A DNA stretch of 64,000 bases, from the NCBI GenBank assembly GCA_019055375.1, contig JAHQIW010005252.1, forward strand, positions 1 to 64,000, in the 5' to 3' direction. The number at the start of each line of letters is the position of its first letter. Within the stretch, counting starts at the first letter, position 1. A program made the translations under genes and the position numbers. Below, in pieces: positions 45,181 to 57,260 of this stretch. A model generated the notes under the pieces. That model searched no databases and was not told the origin of the DNA. It saw nothing but the letters and a program-made list of their open reading frames with translations. The stretch comes from Parelaphostrongylus tenuis (lineage: Eukaryota; Nematoda; Chromadorea; Rhabditida; Metastrongylidae).

Positions 45181-45859
45181 AGTAATCATTTAAAACTCAA
45201 AACTCTGACTAGAGCGCTACGTGGTCGTTTTGGCAAACGTCATTTTATGATACCTTAACGAACAAGAAAATTTTTTGTTTTAAGCGCGCATACTTTTGGC
45301 AGAAAAGAGTTCTTTCTTTAGATTACTAGCACTCATTCGACAATGAGATTTGAGCATTCCAACGCTGTTCTTATTTTCTGGAAAGGCCGTTTCACTGCAG
45401 TGTAGTAAGGCAAACAAGATCGAATTTCATATTCGGCGCGTTTGTCTGCGCCTAATTTACTGTTCTGGTGGCTGCAGATTCGATGCGGCGACCGGCTGTC
45501 CAGCGCGTCGCATTTGGAGTGCGATTTTTATCACGCGATTGGGAATTATTCCTCGGTTTCAAAAGAAATTCCAGATGAAATGGCTCTGATACTACGAGAG
45601 TTCCTCTAGACTTTCATGTGCTTATCGTGCTTCTAACGGAGTAATAGTGAAACTGCGCGATAGATGAGAAGCATAATTTGATACTGCTTTAAATAACGTT
45701 GTAAAAGGGTTTTTTTTCAAAGAATGGCTGCGTTGCGCAGTAGCCAGAAATTTAAGCTTTCGAAAGTTTGGTAACACTCTCATTGAAAATTCTTGTCCAG
45801 CGAGAGGGATACTTCTTCATCACGTGCTGTATCACTAAAAAACACCCATCTTTAAATTA

Positions 45860-46596
45860 GAGTTCAGCAGAAAGTTTGGGGTATTTTTGAAAGCTTCCTT
45901 TTTACGCGCAGTTTGACAAATGTAACTATTCGTCAAAGTAAAGGCCAGCGTTGTCTACGACTTTCTGCCATCGTTTTACAAGATTCGGGGTTTGCTTGAT
46001 ATTCCATTCCTTTTATTTTGATCGAAAAACTCTTGACATGCTTTTTCAACTCCGTTAAATGATTCAAATTGATAGCCATTTAGAAAAGTGTTGTGTTGAT
46101 CAAAAAAGCCATATTCGGTTTAAAGCCTATGCAGATCCAGGCGAAGCTTCCTGCGAAAAAAAATCGTTGATGCAACTTTTTGACAACGGTCGCTGCGAAA
46201 CACTAAGTTCTTCAGCCAAATCACGAGTGCTCGATGAAGGATCACCTAGCAAAGCCGCTTGCGAAATACTTTCATCGAAAACAGGTGACCGACCAGAACG
46301 AGACATGTGTCCGAGATGGGAACTGCCTCTCTCGCATTGCTTAATCCATTTGTACACAGTCCGTTTTTTCGCCGTACCAATGCCGTCAACCCAATTAATC
46401 TCGTCGACGACTTTGAGAAACGTTAAAGCCTTTCTCCATTGATGACGATCAGCAAATGTAAATCATTTTGTTCAGCAGGCATTTTGGATCTAAAATCAAT
46501 GGAGTAAAAAAATTATGCAAACCTGTCCATAAAAAAAACGAAGCAAAGATGCCAAAAATGAAACGCTCGAAGATTTTGCAAAATTCCTCAACCCAA
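45860..46596 (-). mobile_element. Internally deleted mariner (C)
   Basis: Minus-strand counterpart, about 737 bp, flanked by TA at 46,597-46,598 and 45,858-45,859. The frame 46,357-46,127 preserves the N-terminal helix-turn-helix best (MYKWIKQCE, HLGHMSRSGRSPVFDE, STRDLAEELSVSQ). There is no catalytic core, as in A and B, and no insertion, giving an empty site for the one in B. Confidence 0.8.
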
Positions 46597-46816
46597 TAGC
46601 AATTCGATTAGAATAACCAGAGAAATTCGATGAGGTTCAGGTGTAATGAGATGAACCACCTCAGCTGGAATTATGCATACGAGTCAATAAGCATATTGAG
46701 AAAGGTACGAAAGAAGCTAAAGATAGGTGTGCGCCATTTGTTGCTTTTGGTGTCTAAACATAAGATTCGAACGGATTGTGGAGTTGTTCTTGTTTGCTTC
46801 CGAGCCGTTTCGTTTA

Positions 46817-47030
46817 GGATGGATTTTGAGTTTCCTTGGATTGGAACGTAAAGTTGCGGCTCTTTCTGCCGCGAGTTGCAGAGCAGGTTGCACCCTGAGC
46901 CACCTAGCCGCGTTATTCGAGCTGCCACCTTATAAAAAGGAAGACGTTGTTCCGAAAATTATATAAAGAAAGGAGAAGCTAGAAATTTTGGTAACACAAG
47001 AGTACATGTTAGTTTGCTATCAAAGAATGT
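46817..47030 (+). pseudogene. Exon-like segment with LSHLAALFELPPYKKEDVV (C)
   Basis: Here ILSFLGLERKVAALSAA and TLSHLAALFELPPYKKEDVV share one frame (46,819-46,966), which then meets an in-frame TAA where A and B have a Glu codon. This copy best preserves the ancestral frame of the first half. Confidence 0.45.
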
Positions 47031-47428
47031 AGTAATTTAGAAGCAAATGTGTAGAATATTCTCCCATACTCCTCATCCTATTATATGAACTCTTAAACGT
47101 AGTGTTTGTTGATTGCTTAAGCTCTATTCTTGTTTTGATACTTATCAAATCGTTTGTCTCTCTGTCTTGCTTTGATTCTCGTCTAACTGTTTATCTCTCC
47201 TTCACCACATTTGTCAATTGTTCATGAGTACTGATTAAGTTGTTATTGGTCGATGTTGATTGTCACGTTTCGTTGACTGCATAAACATTTAAGCAGAAAT
47301 TCTACTCATTTAGCGAAATGCTTGGGACCGTAATGCACATATTTTCTAGAGACCTATTCCTTGATCACAGAAATATAGACTCTATTGAGGCCTATTTGAG
47401 CTAGACATTAGAACACCCTTCACAATTT

Positions 47429-47871
47429 ATATCTTTGTTTCGAGTGCTTGGTTTAGACCACGCTCAAATTTCAAAAGATCCTTCCATTATTATTTGAGCC
47501 AACTTGTCATGTGGTCAGGTAAGGGCTCTTGTACAGCTCGATACACGTGTTTCGTCCTTACAGACTCGTCAGTCGGGCAGAACCCGTCGTCTTTCGATAT
47601 TTTTATAGTCATTATATACAGTCATCAAAGACGAACGTTTCACACTCTATGTCAAGTGAAATCTTCATCTAACACAGAATGTTGAGCATTCGATTGCCCT
47701 TTGGCTGGTACTTTCATCATAATTATACCTTTATTTCGAGTGCTTGGTTTAGACCACGCTCGACTGATTCTGCCCGACTGACGAGTCTGTAAGGACGAAA
47801 CACGTGTATCGGGCTGTACAAGAGCTTTTGCCAGACCACATGACAAGTTGGCCTAAGTAATAATGAAAGGA
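47429..47871. mobile_element. 443-bp foldback insertion, copy C only
   Basis: CCTTCACAATTT flanks the insertion at 47,417-47,428 and 47,872-47,883. The empty site is visible in copy A near 9,425-9,445. Arms of about 105 bp (about 47,478-47,585 and 47,771-47,870) are inverted repeats containing CAACTTGTCATGTGGTC and ACAGACTCGTCAGTCGGGCA. In addition a block with TTCGAGTGCTTGGTTTAGAC is directly repeated at about 47,437 and 47,735. It is probably a nonautonomous element with a long target duplication. Confidence 0.78.
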
Positions 47872-49089
47872 CCTTCACAATTTGCTTCTCCAGAATTTTC
47901 ACTGTACACTTATTTACGTGTTTGGACGGCTCGTCTTCTTCATTGCTAGCGTGGGGCTCAGCAAAGCTTCCTTTCTTTTCGCTCTCGTGTTTATCGTCTG
48001 TGAAGGTGTCTGATTCGAACATGGTGGCGTACACGAGACCCATTCAGTGATCGTAAACTCGTTACCATCTGCGAAAGCATATAGTTGGCGTTAGCCACGA
48101 ACTCATTCACTGTCGTTTGGATTGTGTTCCAGGAAAATGCTTGAATTTTTAACAGTTCGTTGCACTGCTGTCCGTTTGTGATCCGTTCGTGACCGGTCCC
48201 TCTGCGTTCGTTATCGCTGCATATATTCCTAGATGTTGAAGGTCGGGATAGTTTTTGAAGCTCTGAGATGCGAAAATCGCTTAAACTTTGTGGGTACCGA
48301 TTAAATATGAGAAAACATTCTTCAAGTGCCCTGTGAGTGGTGCGCAGATTGTCTGAAAATGTTTAGTTTAGTCTCTGTTTCACTGCAGCATTTCGAAAAG
48401 ATAACGATACCGCCCACATTACGAATAACTATTAGCACCTTGGCAATCACACCTTTTCCGCTGTTCTAGACTCTTGACAGCCATTCGATAACTCAAATTT
48501 GAAATGTTCATGACCTAAAAGATGACGTGCACCAGCCGAGCTAAAACGATTGTTTGAAGGCGTTTCTCACTACATAAAAGTTGTCTTCTAAACATTTAGT
48601 AGTCAATCGGACGCTTAATCTCTGCGACTTCAATAATCTGCTCTGTTCTGGAATAAGGGTTTTTATTACGCTGCACCAGAGAATATAAAATTATGTTTCA
48701 ACTCAGTTTTCTTCATTTGTTCGGCTGGTGCTTCGATATAAAATTTCACTGTAGCCTTCTTAGTCATTGGATAGTCCATATCATGAGAATTTTGATGACG
48801 CAATTGGTTTTTTGAAAAGCTGTCATTGAACGCTGTAAGAGCAAGAAAAACAGTCACATTTCAAGCCTAAAATGTTACCTGGCAGCTTGGACGTAGTAGG
48901 TGGTTCACTGGGAATTATAGGTGAAGCTTGTATGCCATAGGCATCTTATCGTTGCGCAAACAATGGAAAATCACAAGTCAGCCTTTTACAAAGGTTTTTG
49001 ATATAAATAGCGATTACTTCTCATAAAATCCTTCCTTTTAAACAGTGATACCACTTCCTTATAAAAAAATCAATAACTTTCAGTTCCCA

Positions 49090-49410
49090 TTACTCACTCG
49101 TGTCGCCTGCCTTGTGAGAAGCTGGCATTAAAGGACATCTTTTGCAAGTGAACTTCTCCAGCACACATCTATGTGGAGGTAATTCTGATAGGTAGCTTGA
49201 GAAATTGTAGGAAGAGCGCACATTTATCATTGCGCATATTACGACACTTTCCCAATCAGCACCCATATTCACAAAAATGCGTTTTTTCGCTATTTCCAGA
49301 AATTTATCAGAATTTAAGCTTTTGTCTGAAGTGCTCTGTCTATGGGCGAAAAAATCCTCAGCAAAACAACAACATTTTCCGCCGTTTTGACGCATAGTGC
49401 GGCAAATCAT
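49090..49410 (-). other. Conserved open segment (C)
   Basis: The longest version: 106 codons on the minus strand with FVNMGADWESVVICAM and LSELPPHRCVLEKFTCKRC, which is the strand opposite to the best frame in A and B. That both strands stay open in different copies suggests slow decay rather than active selection. Confidence 0.35.
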
Positions 49411-51179
49411 TGCCGGGTTATGCAGTACATCGAGCGATTACCTTGCTAACAAGTCGCTAACGTGACTTGCCATTACATCTTACCCACCTATGAAACTTTT
49501 GGGCATCTTTGCTTACCTCTCAACTCACAGAGCGGGGAACGGGGCCGAGGCGGAGAAACCGATCGCGCTTAAAATATTTCAATTCATTCGACTATTTCTC
49601 TACCACATCGATAAAGACTTCAGGTAAAAACGTAGATCCCGATGCTAACGAAAGCTACCTAAACGCTAATGTGCTTTCAGCGATTCATACGCGTGGTAAA
49701 AATGAAAATGAAAAGCGAGTAGGAACCAAAATTTTATTCTGACTGCTATAGTGTTGTGAAAGCGTGATAAAATATGGGTGACGCGCAGCTGTAGTCAGAG
49801 ATTTAGACTATCGACTAATCACTAACACTCCTATAAAAATCTCTTGTACAGCGAATGAAATCTGCTTAAAATTGGTCGCCCTTTAACATATAGGTACCAA
49901 ACTTTATACTTCACCCTCTACATTATAATGTAAAACCATTCAAAAAATTAAGCACACCCTTCAGTTTCTCGACATTCGGGCTGTCGAATAATTGTTAAAA
50001 CTTCGAAAAGGTATAAAAATGTCTCTTTTTTTAGATATGGGTGCGGATAGGGAAAAGTACCGAAGATACTTCCTTGGAGACACATATTTTTGTCCCACAG
50101 TTTGTATAATGCTGATGTCCTAAGTATTTCATAAAAATACGGCTGTACCTTACCGCTCAGCATTCTTCCACTATCCATAAGCACTCTGCCTTTCCTTAGA
50201 TAGGTCATCTCCAAATAGTTGGAAATAAACGAATAGTCGATACAAACTTTGTTATCGTAAGAGTTTTCGATGAACAGGTGCCGAATACAGCATACGTAAT
50301 AATTTTTGGAAAATTACTAACTGTTCTCCAGTTTTTATTAAGTATGATGACTCTTGGGTATTGCGTAGTATAGGGAAAATCACAAATAGATTTCCTTTAT
50401 GATTCTCTTTGTATAATGCAATGCAATTGATTGAATGACAAAAGCAGTGGAATTGGGTAGTAAATGAGAGCTTTTCTTTACAGAAGACATGTATAACTAA
50501 GCCAAAGGCCAACGAGCGAAGAGAGGAAATCTTGTTCTATCAAAGTAATATAGAAATTCCGAGAAATTTTGTCAAATAAAAAAAAACTTGAGCAACCAAC
50601 AAATTTCGCGCAGCTCGCTCTGCGCACATCGATTTCTATAGCCGCCCCTTAGGGGTCTATGGTGGATCTTTGTTGTGAAAGGGCCTTCTAATACGGTGCT
50701 GCGGTATAAATAATGATAGACTACACAATGATAGCCTAAATCTTGATGACTACAACGGCGTATTTGGCCTTCTCGAAGGTTTTTTGGAAGCGCTTTTGCA
50801 GCCAAAAGATGATTACCTTTTACCCTTATCCCACAATAAATTGCGCCGTGCCCAGCAAATTCAGTGCCTTCTAGGGAACTCGCGAATTTCGCCAAAAGAT
50901 TATTTTTCGGTTCGTAGGAATCTCTAGTTTTCCCGTATGAAAACTGTAGAGGAAACTTCGCGCTCTCGTTCTGTAGACTTGTGCCTTTTATATTCATTCT
51001 ATTTTGTCAAGTGAAGTCGCTAATAAGCCTAAACCTAAGCCCAAGCTTATACGCGAAAAGCAAAAATTAAGTTCAATAACAAATTCCGCCCTCCACATGT
51101 GAGCGTTTAATCATATGCGTGAGCGACATTGAAGCCCTCACAAGCCTTAGCCACCAAGAAATGCGCCTCAATGCAAAAC

Positions 51180-51430
51180 CACAATCCCATTTTTACTAGT
51201 ACTGTGCACTAGAAAGTCCTTTCAAAAAACTCATTATGTTATTAAAATCGTCGGGATTCAAGCTATCGAATGATACTGAAAGTGCAAGTAGGAAGCTCTA
51301 TTCAACTAGAAAACAATCTGAGTATGGAACTTAACCATGTCTCTGATGCTACAGGGCAATAGAAAGGTCCTTTAAAAACAATAGTTCACCGCTAAAAATT
51401 TCTATAATCAAGCTATTGGATAGCTACCAA
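51180..51430 (-). repeat. Dispersed ~160-bp repeat (C, proximal unit)
   Basis: Antisense ATTCAAGCTATCGAATGATA near 51,256 and AATCAAGCTATTGGATAGC near 51,404 mark two units. A further pair lies at about 54,620-54,860 (ATTCAAGCTATCGAATAATA, then ATTCAAGTAATCGAATAAC), as expected from the tandem duplication. Confidence 0.68.
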
Positions 51431-53520
51431 AACTCTAGAAAAGAGCAGAAAGGCGTGAATGCCAAAGGGCTGTAAATAGTTGGAAATAATAGCTCTTTCA
51501 CTATAGCGCAGTTGTGAATAGCTCTGACGACAAAATGTCCCCTTGTCGACTTCCGTTCTATTCGTATGGAGAGGATTCGATAGGAAAGCTGGTAAAGTCG
51601 TACTTTTGTGTTGCCGTTTCAACAGCAGTCAGCTGACGCCCGTATATAGGGCGAATCAAGGGGTTGGTCCATGAGAGCTAATAGAACTGCATTCGCTTCA
51701 ACACTGTCGAATACTTTCTCATAGGCGACAAAGTTTAGAGCAACGAGCATACGGTGCTCCGGCAGATTTTAATAACCTGTGTGACGATTTGTACGTGATT
51801 CGTGCAACATAATTTTTTTCGGAATCCTGCTTGCTCAGCTGTCTGTGCCTCATCCGATATTTAAGAGACTCGCAAAGAAATGGTTTTGGTGAAGAGCGTG
51901 TACAGCACTTTTATAGAGCATATACGCTGAATACGAAGATCTCTTCCCTCACCCTTCTTGGGTAGCATAACCGCGTTTGAAGTCCTTCACTGGCCTGAGA
52001 TTCATTCTTTTTGAACTTATGATGTCGTATGTCTTGCGAGAAGGACATGTACATTGTGGCCACTAACTTTGAGAAAATTGGCAGTGATATCATCTATTTC
52101 AAAAGCCGTGGTGATTTCTTCGCAGTGAACATACCGAAATCTGAGAAGGGGATTATGGATTGGAAAAGTTTGCTACAACTTTTCAGCTATCAATTCCGTA
52201 TTTACGGGATGTAGTACTGACCGGATCGATCGTTCGTCAATCGACTAGGGGAACATGGTAGTTGTGAATCCAAGGTATTTCTTGGACTATATCGTTTTCT
52301 ATGTTGCTTCTTGTAACGTTTTTGCCTGTACCAAAGCAAATTCTCCTGCAATAGACTTCTACAGTTGAAATTTATTAGCAGTCTAGTAATGGGTGTTGCA
52401 GTAATATACAACCATATTTCCCTTCTCTTTTCGAGTAGCTTCACGGCATTAATGGAGATGCCATCACAAATTTCTTTCTATGGAACTGATGCTAAATTTG
52501 GAAAAGCTTCGAGTAAATTGATAATAAGGCCGGCAGTTTTTTTTTGGTCCTCCTATACCACTCGACCATACGAAAAGACATTTTTAAGAACGTCTAGTCG
52601 TACGAGATTTGTTTTGCTGTTCTTACTTGATAATAGCACTTCCTTTTCCAGCTTATGGCTGGATCGAATCCTTGCAAGTGAAAGGCAGTAATCAAACTTC
52701 GTACAGAATCTAAGTATTACTATAGTGTCAAAAAGTCATTGTTGTCCCTTTATAAGTACGTGATCATTCCCCACATCAGCCGTGCCTTCGGGTGGGTTCC
52801 CTATTCAACGACGGTTTCCTCTTTCCTCAAATATGAGTTTCTATGGAAGAGACGTGGCTCTTACATGGTCTGCGAGTTGGCATCCATTGTCATTTCGCTC
52901 TTCCAGTCCAAGTATTCCGATGCTATAGCCATTTTCGTTGGCTGATCTTAATCTGGAATTGAATTCTTCGCTAAGCAGCCAGTAAAAGAATTTTTTTTGC
53001 GAACACTTCATATATTTGTTGTAGAACGCGTCTGAATTGCCCTCATAAGCTGCTTAAGTGGTTGAATGGCATTTTATCGTATTGACTTCACTTGACAGGC
53101 AACTATGAGGTGAAGGATAACCAGGCGAGGTGATAGGACTTTGTACGAGGTGACTGTGTAGAACTGTATAGGTGAACAATAATACCAACACCTCCGACAA
53201 TCTATAACACAAACTTCACCCCATGAACAACGAGAGATCCATCACCTAGTTGTCATATGTCGATTATCGCTCTTTTCGATTCTGGTTGGGTGATCACAAC
53301 ATTGATGTGATCAACAGCCTCAAGAAGTGCCTATAGGTTGGTTGAGAAGGCTGTTCTGGTACCATAGCTGCAAAGCAAGAAGCACTCTCCATGGCGTGTC
53401 ATCGACGTATTCGCTTTGACACATTCTATTCATATTCCGATGATCCCGAGATATGATAACCTCTTGCCAGTTGTCTCAGTCCCGACAGTAGGCAGGAGCA
53501 CCCACTGTGCGCACTTTTAG
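51420..53520 (-). pseudogene. RTE-type retrotransposon relic (C, proximal unit)
   Basis: Second tandem copy on the minus strand. Endonuclease remnants run 53,410-52,680, and RT remnants 51,960-51,500 include an antisense FDSVEANAVLLALMDQ region near 51,720. The end (51,622-51,413) reads FLSNPLHTNRTEVDKGTFC, a frame-shadow of the GVRQGDT region. The block breaks off into the dispersed repeat at about 51,410 as in A and B. Confidence 0.78.
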
Positions 53521-54291
53521 GCAGTAATATGAGCGGATTAGGCATTTTACTTTCTCACAGTTCCAGTGTTGAAATAGCCATAACCTTCCCTAGGTCGTCA
53601 CCATCACATCAGGCATTTCACCATAAAATGCCAAACGCTGAGAAGTTGAATTACCAAATTTTGGAAGCGAATCCCATTCATCTTTTCGTTAATAAAACAT
53701 TCTATAAGGGTTTCTTTAGAGACGAAACCGGTATATAAGTCTCATTTCTCGAGCTACTTACTGCTTATAGAATAGGTGAAAAGCTTTGCTGAGTATAAAA
53801 GGCAAGGAAACGCTGTGTACAATCTACGAAATGCGACTGCACCTGACCTATTCCAAGTTGAAACGTAAGGATTTCAGGACAAGTGGGCGTTCCCTCCATT
53901 GAAAATGCGTTTATAAAAGTCTCTTCAGTAATAGAAACTTTTTAGTGACACAATGTCTGTTTGTAATCATAACTATACATATGGAAGCAAAACGTCCGTT
54001 TTTAAGTTGGCATAACACACCTCAAAAGTAAAACACTACAATTTTCTTCATGAGTAGAACGAAATGAAGATAGCTTTTTTGGAAACTAAGTTTAATATTG
54101 CATTTGGTATCATTCAAGCTATCTAATGAATAAAAAAACCGATAAAAATAGGAGCGATTGCCATATAATTGTTGGTAATATAATTCAAATTCAAAAGGTT
54201 GTGGGTTTCTTGTTGAAATAAAAATTTTGCACACATGGACAATCTTTATATTAGGAAAAAAAATTGTAGAAGTTCAGTTTTCGCCACTGGA

Positions 54292-54350
54292 ATTTCGCCA
54301 CTTGTGTGAAAGTATGTCCGCCACTTGTCTGGAAGTATGTCCTTCGATTT
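54292..54350. repeat. 24-bp minisatellite at the duplication junction
   Basis: CGCCACTTGTGTGAAAGTAT and CGCCACTTGTCTGGAAGTAT follow each other, with partial units on both sides (CGCCACTGGAATTT and TTCGATTTGTC). The unit derives from the sequence ACTTTCAGACAGGTCGCG seen once at about 6,766 in copy A. It marks the breakpoint of the tandem duplication. Confidence 0.75.
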
Positions 54351-54879
54351 GTCTAAATTTCTAGTTTTTCAGCATGAGAACTGTAGAAGAAACATAGCTC
54401 TGTCGTTCTGTAGACTTGGTCCTTTCATTTTCATTCTATACTGTCAAATAAATACTTTAATAACCCCGGGCCTGAGCCCAAGCTCATACGCGGAAAGTAA
54501 ACCTAAGTTCAATAACAAATATCGCTCTCCACATGTGAGCGATCAAACAACTGCGTGATCGATAATACAGCTCTCACACAACTTAGTCTCCAAGAAATGC
54601 GGGTTGAGTGCTAAAACCCCAACATTATTTTGACTTGCACAGTGTACTAAAAAGTCCTCTTCAAAAACTCAGTACTTTGTTGAAATCATCGAGATTCAAG
54701 CTATCGAATAATACCTGAAGTGTGAGTAAGAAGCTCAGTCCAACGAAAAAACAAGCTGAGTATGGAAATTAGTCATGTCTTTGATGCTACAGTGCAATAG
54801 AAAGGCCGTTCCAAAACATATGTTCGCCGTCAAAAATTTCTATATTCAAGTAATCGAATAACTGTCAAACTCTAGGAAA

Positions 54880-57260
54880 CGGTAGGAGGGCGTGAATGCT
54901 AAAGGGATGTGGATAGTTGGAGATTACAGAACCATTCACCGTAGTGCGGCTGTGAATAAATCTGACTATAAAGTGCTGCCTTGTCAAGTCCTGTGTACTT
55001 GTATGGAGCGAATTTGATAGGAAAGCAAGGAAAGTCATACTTTTTTGTTGCCGTGTCAATAGCAGTCGGCTGACGCTCGTGTATAAGGCGAATCTAGCCC
55101 TTGGTCGACGAGAGTTGATTGAACTGCATTTGTTTCAACACTGTTAGATACTTTCTCGTATCCGACAAAGTTTAGAACAAGGGGCATACGGTGTTCCCGC
55201 TAAACTAAATTTACCCATGAGGCGATTTGCATGTTCATGCAGCAGATTCTTTTTCTGCAAACTGCTTGCTCAGCTGTCTGTGCATCATTCGATTATTCGA
55301 GACTCGCAGAAAGACAATTTCCGTGAAGAGCGTGTACAGCACATTTATTAAGCACATTAGACGCTGGATACGATTATCTCTTCCTTTACCCTTTCTGGGT
55401 AGGTAGCACAACTGCGCTTGGTGTCTGCACTGGTCTAAGGTTTTTTCTTTCTGAAAGTATAATGTCATTTATCTGGCGAAAGGTGATAGGTAAGAGAATG
55501 AGTTCCGAAAAAATGCTTGTAAGACTTGTACAAAATGCTTGTAGAAATTTATTTATGCGCCTATAGCACCCGAACAAAAACAAAACTAGCAAGCAAGTGC
55601 TCCTCTTCATTTGAACCCAACAGCCATTCGTGTATCATCAACACAATAACTTGCTTGCTTGTTAGCTCCTTCTCGAAATAAGTAGTTAAATTATATACCA
55701 ATCAACGTACAAGAAAATGGGTTTTGAAAAGAGGCAGAAAACACAGAAAATGGTCGAAACCTAAAAAAAAACTTCCCCAATCTATTACATTCACATTGTG
55801 GCCACCATTCATGAGGAAATTGGCATTGCTATCATCCAAATCAAAAGCCCTGGTGATTTCTTGCTTGTGAATATTTCGGGATCCGAGACGGGGATTATGA
55901 ATTGGAATGGTTTGCTGCAAACGTTTCAGCTATCAACTCCGCATTTACGGGCTGTAGTACTGGCCAAATCCATTCCAGTTGACAAGGGAACTTAGTATTT
56001 GTAAACCCAAGGTACTTTTCAGACTAAGTCTGTTTTCATGCCTCTTCTTGGATCCTTTAATACGTGCACTAATGTAAATACTCCTGCAATAGACTTCTAC
56101 AGTTGAAATTCATTAGCAGTCCAGTTATGTATGTTGCAATAGGATCCAAGCTTTATTTCTCTTATCCTTTCAAGCAGCTCATTGGTAATAATGGAATTGC
56201 GACCACAAATTTCTATCTTTGGAACTGATTCTATTTTTCCAAAGGCTTTGAGTAGATTGGCAGTATGACTCGCAGTTTTTTTTTGTCTTCCTATATCTCT
56301 TGACCATATGAAAAAGAATTTCAAGAAGTTAAGAATTTTAAGAGATTTCGTAATCGTACGAGATTTGTTTTGCTGTTCTTACTTGATGATTGCACTTCTT
56401 TTTCAGCTTATGGCTAATCAAATCCTTTCACGTATAAGGCGTCAATCAGATCTAGTACAGAATCGGAGTATTACTAAGGTGTCAAAGAGTCATTGTTGTC
56501 CCTTTGTAAGATCATTTCCCACATGAGGCGTGCCTTTGGATGAATTCAATATCCATCGACGGTTTCCTCTCTTTGCGCTATGAGCCTTCATGGAAGATAC
56601 GTGGCGCTTACAGGGTCTGCGAGACGGCATCTGTTGTCATTTGGCTCTTCCAGTCCAAGTATTCCCATGCTATATTCATTTCTGTTGGATAATCTTAATC
56701 TGAAACTGAATCTTCACTAAGGAGCCAGTAAAAAAAACTTTTTGCTGCGAACACTTACTCGAAAGAACGAGTCTAAATCGCTCTCATAAACTGTATAAGT
56801 GGTTGAATGGCATTTTATCTTGCTGACTTTCACTTTACACGCAACTTTGAGGTGAAGGATAGCCAGGCGAGGTGATAGAACTTTGTACGAGGTGACTGTG
56901 TAGAATTGTATAGGTGAACGATAAAGCCAACACCTCCGACATTTTATGACACGAATCACCCCACGAATAACGAGAGCTCCATCACGTAGTTGTCATATGT
57001 CGATCATCGCTCTTTTCGTTTCTGGTTGGGTGATCACACCATTGATGTGATCAACAGCTTCAAGAAGTGCCTATAGGTTGGTTGAGAAGGCTGTTAAACA
57101 GTCTCCATGACGTGTCATTGGTGTCTTCGCTTTGACTCATTCTATTCAAGTTCCAATGATCCCGAGATATGATCACCTCTTGCCAATTGTCTCAGCTCCG
57201 ACAACGTAGGTGGGAGCTCCCACTGTGCGCGATTTTAGACAGCAATATGGCCGGACTAGG
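54880..57260 (-). pseudogene. RTE-type retrotransposon relic (C, distal unit)
   Basis: First of two tandem copies on the minus strand. The endonuclease part starts near 57,110 (GTGCCTATAGGTTGG is the antisense of the segment seen at 4,300), and the RT part runs 55,470-55,000 with a QLSKQ-type region. It is interrupted around 55,500-55,690 by sequence not present in the A or B element. Dead. Confidence 0.75.
55700..55800. other. Sequence private to the distal C RTE unit
   Basis: The stretch from about 55,490 to 55,800 interrupts the RTE alignment of copy C distal and includes ACTAGCAAGCAAGTGCTCCT at 55,583 and the inverted ACTTGCTTGCTTGTTAGCTC at 55,651. This is a possible further small foldback insertion, but no clear target duplication was found. 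Confidence 0.4.

Noticed and set aside
47429..47871. Possible CRISPR-like direct repeats
   Set aside because: The two direct repeats are part of one palindromic insertion, with no regular spacers and a eukaryotic context.
54022..54234. Short frame beginning MCKIFISTRNPQPFE seen in four places (A, B and C twice)
   Set aside because: The similarity is explained by the block and tandem duplications; codon pattern and flanks give no sign of selection.
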